Notes: a model not told the origin generated them from the sequence alone. A DNA stretch of 64,000 bases from Sulfitobacter brevis (GCF_900112755.1 NZ_FOMW01000007.1:62001-126000); one strand, 5' to 3'; numbered from the stretch's first letter, positions 9,236 through 17,909 are shown. Numbers and translations: made by a program.

Positions 9236-10276
9236 ATGACAGATCAAATGCAACGCATCGTACTGGCCAGCCGCCCTGACGGCACCCCCACTGCGGATAA
9301 CTTCCGGCTCGAAACCGCAGCCTTGCCCACGCCCGCCGAGGGCGAAATTCTGGTGCGCGTCGAGTTCATGTCGCTTGATCCCTATATGCGCGGCCGGATG
9401 GATGATGCGAAGTCCTATGCAAAGCCGGTACCCGTGGGCGGGCTGATGGAGGGCGGCTCGGTCGGCGAGGTCCTCGTTTCCAACAGCAAAGACTTCGCGC
9501 CCGGCGACAAGGTTTTCGGCCCCTTTGGATGGGCTACCCACGCTGCTGCACCCGCCAGCCTCTGCCGCAAGGTTGATCCCGACCTCGCGCCGATCACCAC
9601 GTCGCTGGGCGCACTCGGGATGCCCGGCTTTACCGGATGGCTCGGCCTGACCGAATTCGGACGTCCGAAGAAAGGCGAGACCCTCGTCGTCGCTGCGGCA
9701 ACCGGTCCTGTCGGCTCGATGGTCGGGCAGATCGCCAAATCGCTGGGCTTGCGCACCGTGGGTATCGCGGGCGGCGCCGACAAATGCGCACTTGCGACCG
9801 ATCACTTCGGTTTTGATGCCTGTCTTGATCACAGCGCCTATGACGATGCGAAATCACTTCGCGCGGCGATTAAGGACGCCTGCCCTGACGGCGTCGATAT
9901 CTACTTCGAAAATGTCGGCGGCAAGGTGCTGGACGCAGTGCTGCCGCTGATGAACCCACATGGCCGCATCCCGATTTGCGGCATGATCGCGTGGTATAAC
10001 GCAGGCGGGCTTGGCGCAAATGCCCAATCCGAAGCGCTGACAGCCCCGCGTCTGTGGCGCACCATTCTTGTCAACTTCCTCAGCGTGAACGGCTTCATCA
10101 TCTCCAACCACTGGAACCGCTTCCCCGAGTTTCTGGCCGAGGTCGGCCCCAAGGTTGGCAGTGGCGAGATCTCCATTCAGGAAGACATCACCGAAGGGCT
10201 CGAAAATGCGCCGCAAGCCTTCATCGACCTGTTGACCGGCGGCAATGTCGGCAAGGCCATCGTTAAGGTCGGATAA
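9236..10276 (+). CDS. NADP-dependent medium-chain oxidoreductase (CurA/leukotriene B4 dehydrogenase-like)
   Basis: A 346-residue protein with the start set by AAAAGGAA six bases before the ATG at 9236. SLDPYMRGRM near the N terminus and the nucleotide loop AAATGPVGSMVGQIAK are hallmarks of the zinc-independent MDR subfamily that reduces alkenal or enone double bonds with NADPH. NVGGKVLDAVLPLM is another family motif. No zinc ligands are seen. The physiological substrate is unknown. Confidence 0.9.
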   Translation: MTDQMQRIVLASRPDGTPTADNFRLETAALPTPAEGEILVRVEFMSLDPYMRGRMDDAKSYAKPVPVGGLMEGGSVGEVLVSNSKDFAPGDKVFGPFGWATHAAAPASLCRKVDPDLAPITTSLGALGMPGFTGWLGLTEFGRPKKGETLVVAAATGPVGSMVGQIAKSLGLRTVGIAGGADKCALATDHFGFDACLDHSAYDDAKSLRAAIKDACPDGVDIYFENVGGKVLDAVLPLMNPHGRIPICGMIAWYNAGGLGANAQSEALTAPRLWRTILVNFLSVNGFIISNHWNRFPEFLAEVGPKVGSGEISIQEDITEGLENAPQAFIDLLTGGNVGKAIVKVG

Positions 10277-10282
10277 TCTGCC

Positions 10283-10305
10283 AAGGGGGCGCCAGCCGCC
10301 CCCTT
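10283..10305. terminator. Shared hairpin between convergent reductase and metR genes
   Basis: GGGGGCG and CGCCCCC form a 7 bp stem around CCAGC, extended by AA/TT. It lies directly between two convergent genes and touches the metR stop codon at 10304. A bidirectional terminator is likely, although the T-run is short. Confidence 0.55.
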
Positions 10306-11209
10306 ACGCCTGCTGCAGCTTGCGCGCTTCTTGCCCTGCCAGCTTTAGCAGCTGATCCATGAACGGTTTATCCAGATCATCGCTGCGCACCGCCGCATAA
10401 AGACGTCGGGTGATGCCCTGCTCGGTCAATGGCCGCGTGACGTAATCCGAGGAATATTTGACCTCGCGCACCACCCAATCGGGCAGCACTGACACGCCGC
10501 GATTGGAAGCGACCAACAACAAGATCACCGCCGTCAACTCGACTTGCCGGATCGCGGCGGGTTCGACCTTGGCGGGGATCAGCAACTGGCTAAACACATC
10601 CAGCCGCGTACGTTCCACCGGATAGGTGATCAAAGTCTCCGTCCTGAAATCGGCCGCCTCGACAAAGGGTTTCGCCGCCAGAGGATGCGAACTCGCCGCG
10701 ACAAACACCGCCTTGTAATCGAACAATTCCACAAATGTGATGCCGGGAAGGTCCTCGGGGTCCGACGACACCACAAGATCAACTTCCTCACGTAGCAGCG
10801 CTGGCAAGGCGTCGAACGCCAGACCGGGGCGGATATCGACATCCACATCCGGCCAAGCCTTGCGGAAATGCTCCAAAACCGGAAATAGCCATTCAAAACA
10901 AGCGTGGCACTCAATGGCGATATGCATCCGCCCCGTGCTGCCTGCACGCAGACCGGAGAACTCGGCCTGCAAGGCTTCGATCTGCGGCAAAACCTGTTGT
11001 GCGAGTTTCAGCAAGCGCTGCCCCGCTGGCGACAGTTTCAGCGGTTTCGAGCGGCGCACGAACAATTCAACGCCCGCCTGATCCTCCAAACCCTTCACCT
11101 GATGGCTCAACGCCGACTGGGTAATATTCATCTGTTCGGCGGCCCGCGCCAGCCCGCCCGCCTCATGAATCGCCTGAATGGTCCGAAGATGTCTGAATTC
11201 AATATGCAT
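10304..11209 (-). CDS. metR: LysR-family regulator, MetR-like
   Basis: A 301-residue LysR protein. The N-terminal winged helix (about 1-60) contains RAAEQMNITQSALSHQVKGL, and a co-inducer domain follows. The segment AIECHACFEWLFPVLEHF resembles the MetR homocysteine-sensing region. It is divergent from metF, the normal MetR target, across 78 bp. It probably activates methionine-cycle genes in response to homocysteine. The MetR identity rests on similarity plus context. Confidence 0.88.
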   Translation of the reverse strand: MHIEFRHLRTIQAIHEAGGLARAAEQMNITQSALSHQVKGLEDQAGVELFVRRSKPLKLSPAGQRLLKLAQQVLPQIEALQAEFSGLRAGSTGRMHIAIECHACFEWLFPVLEHFRKAWPDVDVDIRPGLAFDALPALLREEVDLVVSSDPEDLPGITFVELFDYKAVFVAASSHPLAAKPFVEAADFRTETLITYPVERTRLDVFSQLLIPAKVEPAAIRQVELTAVILLLVASNRGVSVLPDWVVREVKYSSDYVTRPLTEQGITRRLYAAVRSDDLDKPFMDQLLKLAGQEARKLQQA

Positions 11210-11256
11210 ATGAGGTGGAACTCATGTTGAAGATGAAAGTTATGAGTTTGTCTCAC
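11210..11256. promoter_or_regulatory. Candidate LysR/MetR operators between metR and metF
   Basis: ATGAG-N6-CTCAT (11210-11225) abuts the metR start codon. A second related element, ATGAG-N5-CTCAC (11242-11256), lies 16 bases further, next to the metF leader. Two similar dyads on a divergent LysR promoter fit autorepression plus activation of metF. I saw no SAM riboswitch motif here. Confidence 0.45.
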
Positions 11257-11287
11257 ATCGCAATCTAGGAGACAAGCAGGACAACCG

Positions 11288-12178
11288 ATGATGAGGAACT
11301 TATCCATGACCGCGCCAAATGTCTCTTTCGAAGTCTTCCCGCCCCGCACAGTTGATGCGGCTTTCAAGCTGTGGGATACGGCTCAGGCACTGGCACCGCT
11401 GGCCCCGCGCTTCTTTTCGGTCACTTACGGCGCGGGTGGCTCGACCCGCGATATCACCCATGACGCGGCCCACGTGCTGCGCCGCACCTCTGGCCTTCCC
11501 GTCGCGGCACATCTTACTTGCGTCGGTGCCAGCCGTACTGAAACACTGGAAGTCGCTGAAAGCTTTGCGGAAATTGGTGTGACAGACATCGTCGCCCTGC
11601 GCGGCGATCCAGCCGATGGCGCCGCCACTTTTACCCCACACCCCGACGGCTTTGCCGATAGCTGCGAGCTGATCGAGGCGCTGGCCAAAACTGGCAAGTT
11701 TAACATCCGCGTTGGTGCCTACCCCGATCCACATCCGGAATCGACCGACGTTCAAGCCAATGTCGACTGGTTGAAGCGCAAATTTGAAGCCGGTGCGGAT
11801 GAGGCGATCACGCAGTTCTTCTTCGAGCCAGAGACATTTCTGCGGTTCCGTGATGCCTGCGACAAGGCGGGGATCACCAAGCCGATCACGCCGGGCATTC
11901 TGCCGGTTGTGAACTGGACATCTGCGCGCAAATTCGCGAATCGCTGCGGGGCATTCATTCCTGATTGGGTCGATCAAGCCTTTGATGCGGCTCTGCGCGA
12001 TGGTGACGACCGTCATGATCTGCTCGCTACGGCAATTTGCACCGAATTGTGCAGCGATCTGATGAATGAAGGCGTTGAAAACCTGCATTTCTACACGCTC
12101 AACCGCTCTGACCTGACACGCAATGTCTGCCGTGCGCTGGGTGTGCTGCCTAAGGTTGCCCTATCAGACGTCGCGTAA
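11288..12178 (+). CDS. metF: Methylenetetrahydrofolate reductase
   Basis: A 296-residue FAD-dependent TIM barrel that reduces 5,10-methylene-THF to 5-methyl-THF for methionine synthesis. SFEVFPPRT at the N terminus carries the catalytic glutamate, and FFSVTYGAGGSTRD, LRGDP and ITQFFFEP are family motifs. AGGA lies about 6 bases before the ATG at 11288; ATGs at 11291 and 11306 are alternatives. The gene ends at an intrinsic terminator. Confidence 0.97.
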   Translation: MMRNLSMTAPNVSFEVFPPRTVDAAFKLWDTAQALAPLAPRFFSVTYGAGGSTRDITHDAAHVLRRTSGLPVAAHLTCVGASRTETLEVAESFAEIGVTDIVALRGDPADGAATFTPHPDGFADSCELIEALAKTGKFNIRVGAYPDPHPESTDVQANVDWLKRKFEAGADEAITQFFFEPETFLRFRDACDKAGITKPITPGILPVVNWTSARKFANRCGAFIPDWVDQAFDAALRDGDDRHDLLATAICTELCSDLMNEGVENLHFYTLNRSDLTRNVCRALGVLPKVALSDVA

Positions 12179-12209
12179 GACCTTGTTCACAGCGGCAATT
12201 CTAATACGG

Positions 12210-12240
12210 TCTCCGGCAGCACCCCTGCCGGAGATTTTTT
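12210..12240 (+). terminator. Intrinsic terminator of metF overlapping the next gene's ribosome-binding site
   Basis: TCTCCGGCAG pairs with CTGCCGGAGA (10 bp stem, loop CACCC) and is followed by six T. The start codon of the thioesterase gene follows after one base, and the only Shine-Dalgarno-like sequence for it (CCGGAG) is the 3' arm of the hairpin. Confidence 0.88.
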
Positions 12241-12241
12241 A

Positions 12242-12724
12242 ATGCCTCGTATCGCCCAAAGCCCGCAAGACCTGCTTACTCCCGCCGAGGCGGTCAAGCT
12301 TTCAGGTCTCGAATTCATGCAGCGCATATTGGACGGCACCAACCCCGGCCCGCCGATTGGCGCAACGATGGGTTACGCCTTGCACAGCGTCGATGCAGGC
12401 AAAGTGGTGTTTCGCGGGGCACCGTCATTCAAGATGACCAACCCAATGGGAAGCGTGCATGGCGGCTGGTATGGCACGCTTCTCGATAGTGCGATGGCCT
12501 GCGCCGTGATGACGCGCGTGCCGCTAGGCTCGGTCTATACGACGTTGGAATACAAAATAAATATCCTGCGCGCGATCCCGCTCGACATGGACATCGACTG
12601 CACTGGAGAGATCGATCACGTAGGCCGTTCCACCGGTGTGGCGCATGGCGAAATTCGAGGGGTCGAGGACGGCAAGCTCTATGCGACCGGATCGACAACC
12701 TGCCTGATCATGAAGATCGCGTGA
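12242..12724 (+). CDS. PaaI-type hotdog thioesterase
   Basis: A 160-residue single hotdog-fold protein. The segment NPMGSVHGGWYGTLLDSAMA contains the HGG(W/A) element and the helix aspartate used for thioester hydrolysis in the PaaI/YbgC families. It probably hydrolyses an acyl- or aryl-CoA in the cytoplasm; the substrate is unknown. Its start lies directly on the metF terminator, so it depends on read-through, or on a start site I cannot see. Confidence 0.85.
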   Translation: MPRIAQSPQDLLTPAEAVKLSGLEFMQRILDGTNPGPPIGATMGYALHSVDAGKVVFRGAPSFKMTNPMGSVHGGWYGTLLDSAMACAVMTRVPLGSVYTTLEYKINILRAIPLDMDIDCTGEIDHVGRSTGVAHGEIRGVEDGKLYATGSTTCLIMKIA

Positions 12725-12754
12725 CCGCGCGGGGCTGATCGCCGCCAGACAGCC

Positions 12755-13861
12755 TTACGCGCCAGTGGATTGGCCTGTTTGCGCAGGCATCGCCTGAATT
12801 CTGCGCAGAAAGCCGGTTTTTGCCGCTGCATTCTGACGCGGGGCCACCGTCTCGTGCATCCGCTCTGACCTGTCGGCGCCGATCACGCGCCGGCGCCGTG
12901 TCATGAAAATCTTGCCATAGCCGCGCCATGTCCCTTGCGAGGGCGCATGCGGGTCTTGCACAAACCTGTCTCGCCATCCGCTCGGCAGCGGCAAGCCGAC
13001 TTCTTCGGCGCAGCCCAGCATCCAGACCAGCGCGATATTGGCCAGCGGGCGGGCGGGTTCAAACCCGCCAAGCTGCCCGCCGATGTCGCCGTGTGTTCCC
13101 GCAAACCAGACCTGCTCAAGCCGTCCGGTGAAAGCGTCATCCGAAGACCACATCACCGGCGCATAGGCTTCGCGGGTTTCGTCAATGGCCAAGGCGTGAA
13201 ATCCGTTTTTGACGATCGTGCTGATATCGTGGTTGTGGAAGGAATGGGCCTGTTCAGAAAGCCGCCATAGCATCGGGGCATTCAAACCCAGCGATTTGAC
13301 AGTATCCCAGACGCCAATCATCTCGATCTCAATCCGCTGGTGACAATTTGCCATCCGAAACGTCTGCGCCGCATCACTTTCCGAGCCATGCTCGTAGTAG
13401 CGGTAGATATCCCGCACGTTCCGCTCGGTCGCAACATCGGCACGCAGCAGGCCCATCAAATCGATCACACCGGCAAGGCTGCGCACCGCATAGGCACCGC
13501 GCGAATAGCCCATCAGAAAGATCCGATCGCCGGGCCGGTAACGCGAGGCGAGATAGCCGTAGGCACGCCGGATTTGACGGTTGATGCCCCTGCCTGTCGC
13601 GATATCGCGGGCCGAGCGCCACGTGCGCCATTGCAAACCCGGCTCATAGTAGATCGAAAGGGCGCTGCCCATCTCGCGAGCGAGTTTATAGGCGATGCCG
13701 GCGTTGGTTTCGCCGCCGGGCTCAAGCGAAGACATGGTGCCGTCCAGAATAACCAGATGCGTAACCGCACCCCGCCGCGGTCCGAAATCAGTCGCGGGTC
13801 TGCGCCAGATCCGCCCGAACAGGCGGCCGAGCAGGCTCTTATTCTGCCGCGTGTTTGGCAC
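12755..13861 (-). CDS. DUF2235 alpha/beta-hydrolase
   Basis: A 368-residue protein with a GTG start preceded by GGGAG. The DUF2235 domain (about 30-330) begins LVILDGTMSS and contains the nucleophile elbow GYSRGAYAVRSLAG and the late motif THGDIGG, as in Tle1-type phospholipases. No signal peptide is seen. The gene overlaps the 3' end of the upstream CoxL-like gene by 23 bp, indicating coupled translation. DUF2235 proteins include type VI lipase effectors, but no VgrG or immunity gene is nearby, so an effector role is not supported here. Confidence 0.85.
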   Translation of the reverse strand: MPNTRQNKSLLGRLFGRIWRRPATDFGPRRGAVTHLVILDGTMSSLEPGGETNAGIAYKLAREMGSALSIYYEPGLQWRTWRSARDIATGRGINRQIRRAYGYLASRYRPGDRIFLMGYSRGAYAVRSLAGVIDLMGLLRADVATERNVRDIYRYYEHGSESDAAQTFRMANCHQRIEIEMIGVWDTVKSLGLNAPMLWRLSEQAHSFHNHDISTIVKNGFHALAIDETREAYAPVMWSSDDAFTGRLEQVWFAGTHGDIGGQLGGFEPARPLANIALVWMLGCAEEVGLPLPSGWRDRFVQDPHAPSQGTWRGYGKIFMTRRRRVIGADRSERMHETVAPRQNAAAKTGFLRRIQAMPAQTGQSTGA

Positions 13862-16136
13862 CGTTCAACAACTCCCATACCCGATGCGGGGTGAATGGCA
13901 TATCAGCCTGCCGCACCCCATGCTCCCACAACGCGTCCTGCACGGCGTTGGAGATCGCCGCCAAAGCCCCAACGGTGCCCGCCTCACCACAGCCCTTCAT
14001 GCCCATGATATTTGCCGTCGAGGGCACAGGTTCAGAATGGAAAGCAAAGTTTGGCACATCAGCGGCACGGGGCAGCGAATAATCCATAAACGAGGCCGTC
14101 AACAACTGCCCGTCTTCGTCGTAAACCACACGCTCCTGCACCGCTTGGCCGATCCCTTGAACAATCCCGCCATGCACCTGACCTTCGGCCAGCATCGGGT
14201 TGATAAGGTTACCAAAATCGTCAACGACCGTGTATGTTTCGGTGGTGACAACACCGGTTGCCGCGTCCACCACAACCTCGGCAATATGACAGCCATTGGG
14301 GAAACTACGCCCCGGCAGCGTTGCGCGTTCGTGATGGGTGAGCAAATCATCGCGGCCCTTTTCTCGGGCCATTTCGGCGACTTCTAGCATCGTTGGCGTC
14401 GCGTTGGTGCCCTCCACGCGGAACCGCTCATCATCAAAGTTGACGGCGCTGGCTGCCACACCATGCTCTTCGGCCAAAAACGCGCTGAAAACTTCCGTCA
14501 GCTTGGCCACCGTTGCCAGTGTTGCCGTGTTTTGTGTTGTGACCGAGCGCGATCCGCCTGTACCGCCGCCTTGGGCGATCAAATCAGAATCGCCCTGCAC
14601 CACGTTTATCTGGCTTGCCGGAATGCCAGTCTGGTCGCTCAAAAACTGTGCGTAAACAGTCTCATGCCCCTGCCCGTTGCTCTGTGTGCCCACATAGATC
14701 GTCACGGTGCCATCCTGTTCAAAGACCACCTTGGCCCCTTCGGAAGGATCGCCCAAAATACTTTCGATATAGTAACAGATCCCCTGCCCGCGCAGCAGGC
14801 CGCGTTTGGCATCCGCCGCTTTGCGCACGGCAAAGCCCTTATTGTCGGCCTCCCGGGCGGCACGGGTCAGCAAACGGTCAAACTCGCCCACATCATAGGT
14901 TTCGTCAGTGGCGGAGATATAGGGAAACTGGTCAGGCTTGATAAAGTTGATGCGCCGCAATTCCATCGGATCGATACCCAACTCACGCGCGGCGCGGTCC
15001 ATCAGACGCTCTAACACATAAATCGCCTCAGGGCGGCCAGCGCCGCGGTAGGCATCGGTCTGCACGGTGTTGGTGTAAAACCCCTCCACCCGCAAATAAG
15101 TGGTCTGCACATCATAGACGCCCATCAGAACCCGCGAAAACAGCTTGGTCTGGATCGGCTGGCCGAACTGCGAGTTATAGGCCCCAAGGTTGCAGCGGGT
15201 ATGCACGCGATAGGCGGTGATCTTGTTGTTCGCGTCAAAGGCAAACTCCGCGAGGGAAGTCAGGTCACGCCCGCCATTATCGCTCAACATGCTTTCAGTC
15301 CGTTCGGCCATCCAACGCACGGGACGACCCAAGGCACGCGCGGCCTGCGCGACAGAGAAATACTCGGGGTGCGCCATCGCCTTCATGCCGAAACCACCGC
15401 CCACATCGGGGTTGGTGACCCGCACATTCTCGGCCTCAAGCCCGAAGGCTTTGACCAAGTTGTCCTTGTGAATCCACACACCCTGCCCGTTGTTGGCGAC
15501 ATGCATCCGCGTGCCGTCCCATTCGGCATAGCAGCCGCGCGGCTCCATCGGATTCACGATCACGCGGTTATCATCTATTTGGAGCGAGACGGTGCGCGCC
15601 GCCGTCTCAAAAGCCGCGTCGGTGGCTGCTTCATCTCCCAGCCCCCAATCAAAGGCGCGGTTATCCGGCGCCTCATCATGCAAGGTCTCGCCGCCCGCCA
15701 TCACATCTACTTTGGCGGGCAAGTCATCGGCCTCGAACATGATCAGCTCGGCGGCATCGCGGGCTTGGTCCAGCGTTTCCGCGACGATCAGCGCGACCGG
15801 CTCCCCGACATAGCGGACCTTACCCTTGGCGAGCATCGGGCGCAGCGGCTTGGCTGCGCGGGTACCATCGCGGTTTTCCAACACGGCCCCCGCCATCGAG
15901 ATATTCACACCAGCGGCTTCAAGGTCGGCGCAGGTCAGCACCAGATGCACGCCTTCAGCCTCGGCGGCGTCGGATACGTCCAACTCTGTGATTACGCCAT
16001 GGGCGGCAGGCGCGCGAAAGAAAAAGCCGTGCAGGGCATCACGCGGTGCAATATCATCGACATAGCGCCCCTCACCGGTCAGGAACCTCACATCCTCGGT
16101 CCGTTTAACCGATTGGCTTTTCCCGAATTTTTCCAT
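13839..16136 (-). CDS. Xanthine dehydrogenase-family molybdopterin subunit (CoxL form II-like)
   Basis: A 765-residue large subunit. The N-terminal aldehyde oxidase a/b hammerhead is at about 15-125, followed by the two molybdopterin-binding domains. The active-site loop reads AYRGAGR (about residues 362-368), as in form II CoxL, not the AYxCSFR of true CO dehydrogenase. The catalytic glutamate is in GCGEAGTVGA (Glu718). Partners normally encoded beside it (FAD subunit CoxM, [2Fe-2S] subunit CoxS) are absent here. The natural substrate is unknown, probably an aldehyde or N-heterocycle. Confidence 0.92.
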   Translation of the reverse strand: MEKFGKSQSVKRTEDVRFLTGEGRYVDDIAPRDALHGFFFRAPAAHGVITELDVSDAAEAEGVHLVLTCADLEAAGVNISMAGAVLENRDGTRAAKPLRPMLAKGKVRYVGEPVALIVAETLDQARDAAELIMFEADDLPAKVDVMAGGETLHDEAPDNRAFDWGLGDEAATDAAFETAARTVSLQIDDNRVIVNPMEPRGCYAEWDGTRMHVANNGQGVWIHKDNLVKAFGLEAENVRVTNPDVGGGFGMKAMAHPEYFSVAQAARALGRPVRWMAERTESMLSDNGGRDLTSLAEFAFDANNKITAYRVHTRCNLGAYNSQFGQPIQTKLFSRVLMGVYDVQTTYLRVEGFYTNTVQTDAYRGAGRPEAIYVLERLMDRAARELGIDPMELRRINFIKPDQFPYISATDETYDVGEFDRLLTRAAREADNKGFAVRKAADAKRGLLRGQGICYYIESILGDPSEGAKVVFEQDGTVTIYVGTQSNGQGHETVYAQFLSDQTGIPASQINVVQGDSDLIAQGGGTGGSRSVTTQNTATLATVAKLTEVFSAFLAEEHGVAASAVNFDDERFRVEGTNATPTMLEVAEMAREKGRDDLLTHHERATLPGRSFPNGCHIAEVVVDAATGVVTTETYTVVDDFGNLINPMLAEGQVHGGIVQGIGQAVQERVVYDEDGQLLTASFMDYSLPRAADVPNFAFHSEPVPSTANIMGMKGCGEAGTVGALAAISNAVQDALWEHGVRQADMPFTPHRVWELLNGAKHAAE

Positions 16137-16199
16137 GCTGCTCTGCCCTTGCCACGCTTAATCTGTCGAAGCTGACAGTAGCGTTCCGCAAGGTGGTGT

Positions 16200-16217
16200 C
16201 CAGCCCGCGAGGGCTGG
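16200..16217 (-). terminator. Hairpin after the ODC-like gene
   Basis: CCAGCCC and GGGCTGG form a 7 bp stem with a four-base loop, between the minus-strand decarboxylase gene and the CoxL-like gene. No T-tract follows, so terminator function is tentative. Confidence 0.35.
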
Positions 16218-16233
16218 AAAGGGCCGTGTGTTC

Positions 16234-17367
16234 TCAGGAAAGCTCAGAGACCATTTCGATCTGGTGCAGCCCGTAGCCGTTGAACTTGGTGCTCATCGCA
16301 ATTGAATAGGCGCCCATGCCGCCGAAAAGCACATAGTCGCCCTCCTCCGCATCTTGCGATAACATTAACCCGTCTGGCAAACGGTCGAGCGAATCGCAAG
16401 TCGGGCCAAACACGACACGCGGGGTTGCCGTGCTGCGGCGCGGGCCTTTCGGCCCCAGTACCCGCACTGGACCGGGCAGGCCCATATCGCGGATGTCTAC
16501 CAAGCCGCCATAAATGCCATCATTCAAAAACACAGTCTGACCTGCCGCACGCACGGCTTTGATACGGGCCGCCAATACGCAAGAGGCTGCGACCATCGCC
16601 CGACCGGGTTCGCAAAGCAGCTTGGGCCCTGCCGCGCCAAAGGCAGACAGCTTTGCGGCTTTGACGGCATTGAAAACCGCTTCATGATCGGGCGCGCCCA
16701 ACCCGCGATCTGCGGCGAACCCGCCGCCGATGTTAATGCGTGCCGGCTGCACACCCGCAATCGCCGCAATCCGCGACGCTTCGATCAGATAACTGGCCCA
16801 AGCGCGCGGGTCTTCGCACTGGGTACCAGGGTGGAAGCACAGACTGGGGACGAACCCCATCCGCGCCACTTCGCGCAAAAGCACCGCCGCGTTCTGCGGT
16901 GTCGCACCAAACTTAGCCCCGAAATCATAGGCCGCGCCCTTGACGGGCAAGGCAAAACGCACGGCGACCTCAGCGCTGCGCGGCACAGCGTCAAGCTTGC
17001 GCAGCGCGTCACTGTCGTCCACCGACCAGCTTGCCACTCCAGCCGTGATCCCTGCGGCGATCTCCTCCGTTGAGCGGACCGGATTGTTATAGTGCAGGAC
17101 CGCCGTCGCATCTGCGGCACGCACAGCAAGCATCTCGGCGGGCGAAGCGACGTCGAATGCAGTGATCCCCGCTGTCACAAGGTTGGAGAGCACTTCGGGC
17201 CGGTCATTGGCCTTGACCGCATAAGTCACCAAACCGTCAAACCCGTCGATGAAACTGCGGGCCGTGGCCTGAAGCACCGAAGGCGCAAAATAGAGGACCG
17301 GCGCGTCGGGCCGGTGTCGCATCAGGTGGTCGCTGATGGTGCGGTTCATCGGAATGGTATGCTGCAT
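16234..17367 (-). CDS. Fold-type III PLP-dependent decarboxylase (ornithine/lysine decarboxylase-like)
   Basis: A 377-residue alanine-racemase-fold decarboxylase. The PLP lysine is in TYAVKAND (Lys52), the phosphate-binding loop is INIGGGF, and the second-subunit active-site cysteine is in GPTCDSLDRL. Size and motifs fit the short eukaryotic-type ODC subgroup that makes putrescine (or cadaverine). It is divergent from an Lrp-type regulator, which probably controls it. Together with the potABCD operon it suggests active polyamine metabolism, although the two loci lie far apart. Confidence 0.88.
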   Translation of the reverse strand: MQHTIPMNRTISDHLMRHRPDAPVLYFAPSVLQATARSFIDGFDGLVTYAVKANDRPEVLSNLVTAGITAFDVASPAEMLAVRAADATAVLHYNNPVRSTEEIAAGITAGVASWSVDDSDALRKLDAVPRSAEVAVRFALPVKGAAYDFGAKFGATPQNAAVLLREVARMGFVPSLCFHPGTQCEDPRAWASYLIEASRIAAIAGVQPARINIGGGFAADRGLGAPDHEAVFNAVKAAKLSAFGAAGPKLLCEPGRAMVAASCVLAARIKAVRAAGQTVFLNDGIYGGLVDIRDMGLPGPVRVLGPKGPRRSTATPRVVFGPTCDSLDRLPDGLMLSQDAEEGDYVLFGGMGAYSIAMSTKFNGYGLHQIEMVSELS

Positions 17368-17450
17368 CGTCGCCTCGCATGTTACTTTCTTACAGAAAAC
17401 GCCAAATACCTGTCGATCTCATCAATCAAAGCGCCCATAATGTCGGAAAC

Positions 17451-17466
17451 TTTAGGCATTTAGGCG
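17451..17466 (+). promoter_or_regulatory. Tandem TTTAGGC repeat at the Lrp-type gene leader
   Basis: TTTAGGCA is followed directly by TTTAGGCG, ending two bases before the ATG at 17469. The second copy doubles as a weak ribosome-binding site (AGGCG). It may be part of a regulator site in the divergent promoter region. Confidence 0.3.
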
Positions 17467-17468
17467 AT

Positions 17469-17909
17469 ATGACCCTACAAATTGACGAAACTGACCGCCA
17501 ACTGGTCCAAGCGCTTCAGGCAAATGCGCGTCAGTCAATTGCCGATCTGGCGCGCCATCTGGGCCTAGCGCGCACAACGGTGCAGGCACGGCTGGACCGG
17601 TTGGAGCGTAGTGGCGCGATTGTCGGCTATACCGCGATCCTCGGCGCCTCGGCCAAAGCGCCGCTGCGGGCCACCGCATTGGTGAGCATCGAGCCGCGCA
17701 GCGCGCCTGCGGTCTTGGCGCGAATGCGGCAGCTCTCGGGCGTGCTGGTGGTGCATACCACCTCGGGGCGCTTTGATTTTCTGATCGAAATCGCCGCACG
17801 CACCACGCAAGAGCTGGATGAAACCCTTGACCGGATCGTAGATACACGCGGTGTCAAAAGCTCCGAAAGCCTGATCCACCTCAGCACCAAGCTGGATCGG
17901 CGCGGCTGA
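17469..17909 (+). CDS. Lrp/AsnC-family transcriptional regulator
   Basis: A 146-residue protein starting [19 protein letters not shown]. The HTH is at about 20-55 ([20 protein letters not shown]) and the RAM domain at about 65-140 ([11 protein letters not shown]). A frame extending upstream to 17379 is not needed. It is divergent from the ODC-like decarboxylase gene across about 100 bp, so it is a likely local regulator responding to an amino acid or polyamine. Confidence 0.9.
   Translation: MTLQIDETDRQLVQALQANARQSIADLARHLGLARTTVQARLDRLERSGAIVGYTAILGASAKAPLRATALVSIEPRSAPAVLARMRQLSGVLVVHTTSGRFDFLIEIAARTTQELDETLDRIVDTRGVKSSESLIHLSTKLDRRG

Noticed and set aside
11210-11287. SAM-type riboswitch in front of metF
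   Set aside because: The leader is short, lacks SAM-I/SAM-II helix patterns, and is better explained by LysR operator dyads.
12755-13861. Type VI secretion lipase effector (Tle1-like) with immunity partner
   Set aside because: DUF2235 is shared, but there is no vgrG, PAAR or immunity-like gene beside it; the only partner is a molybdoenzyme gene.
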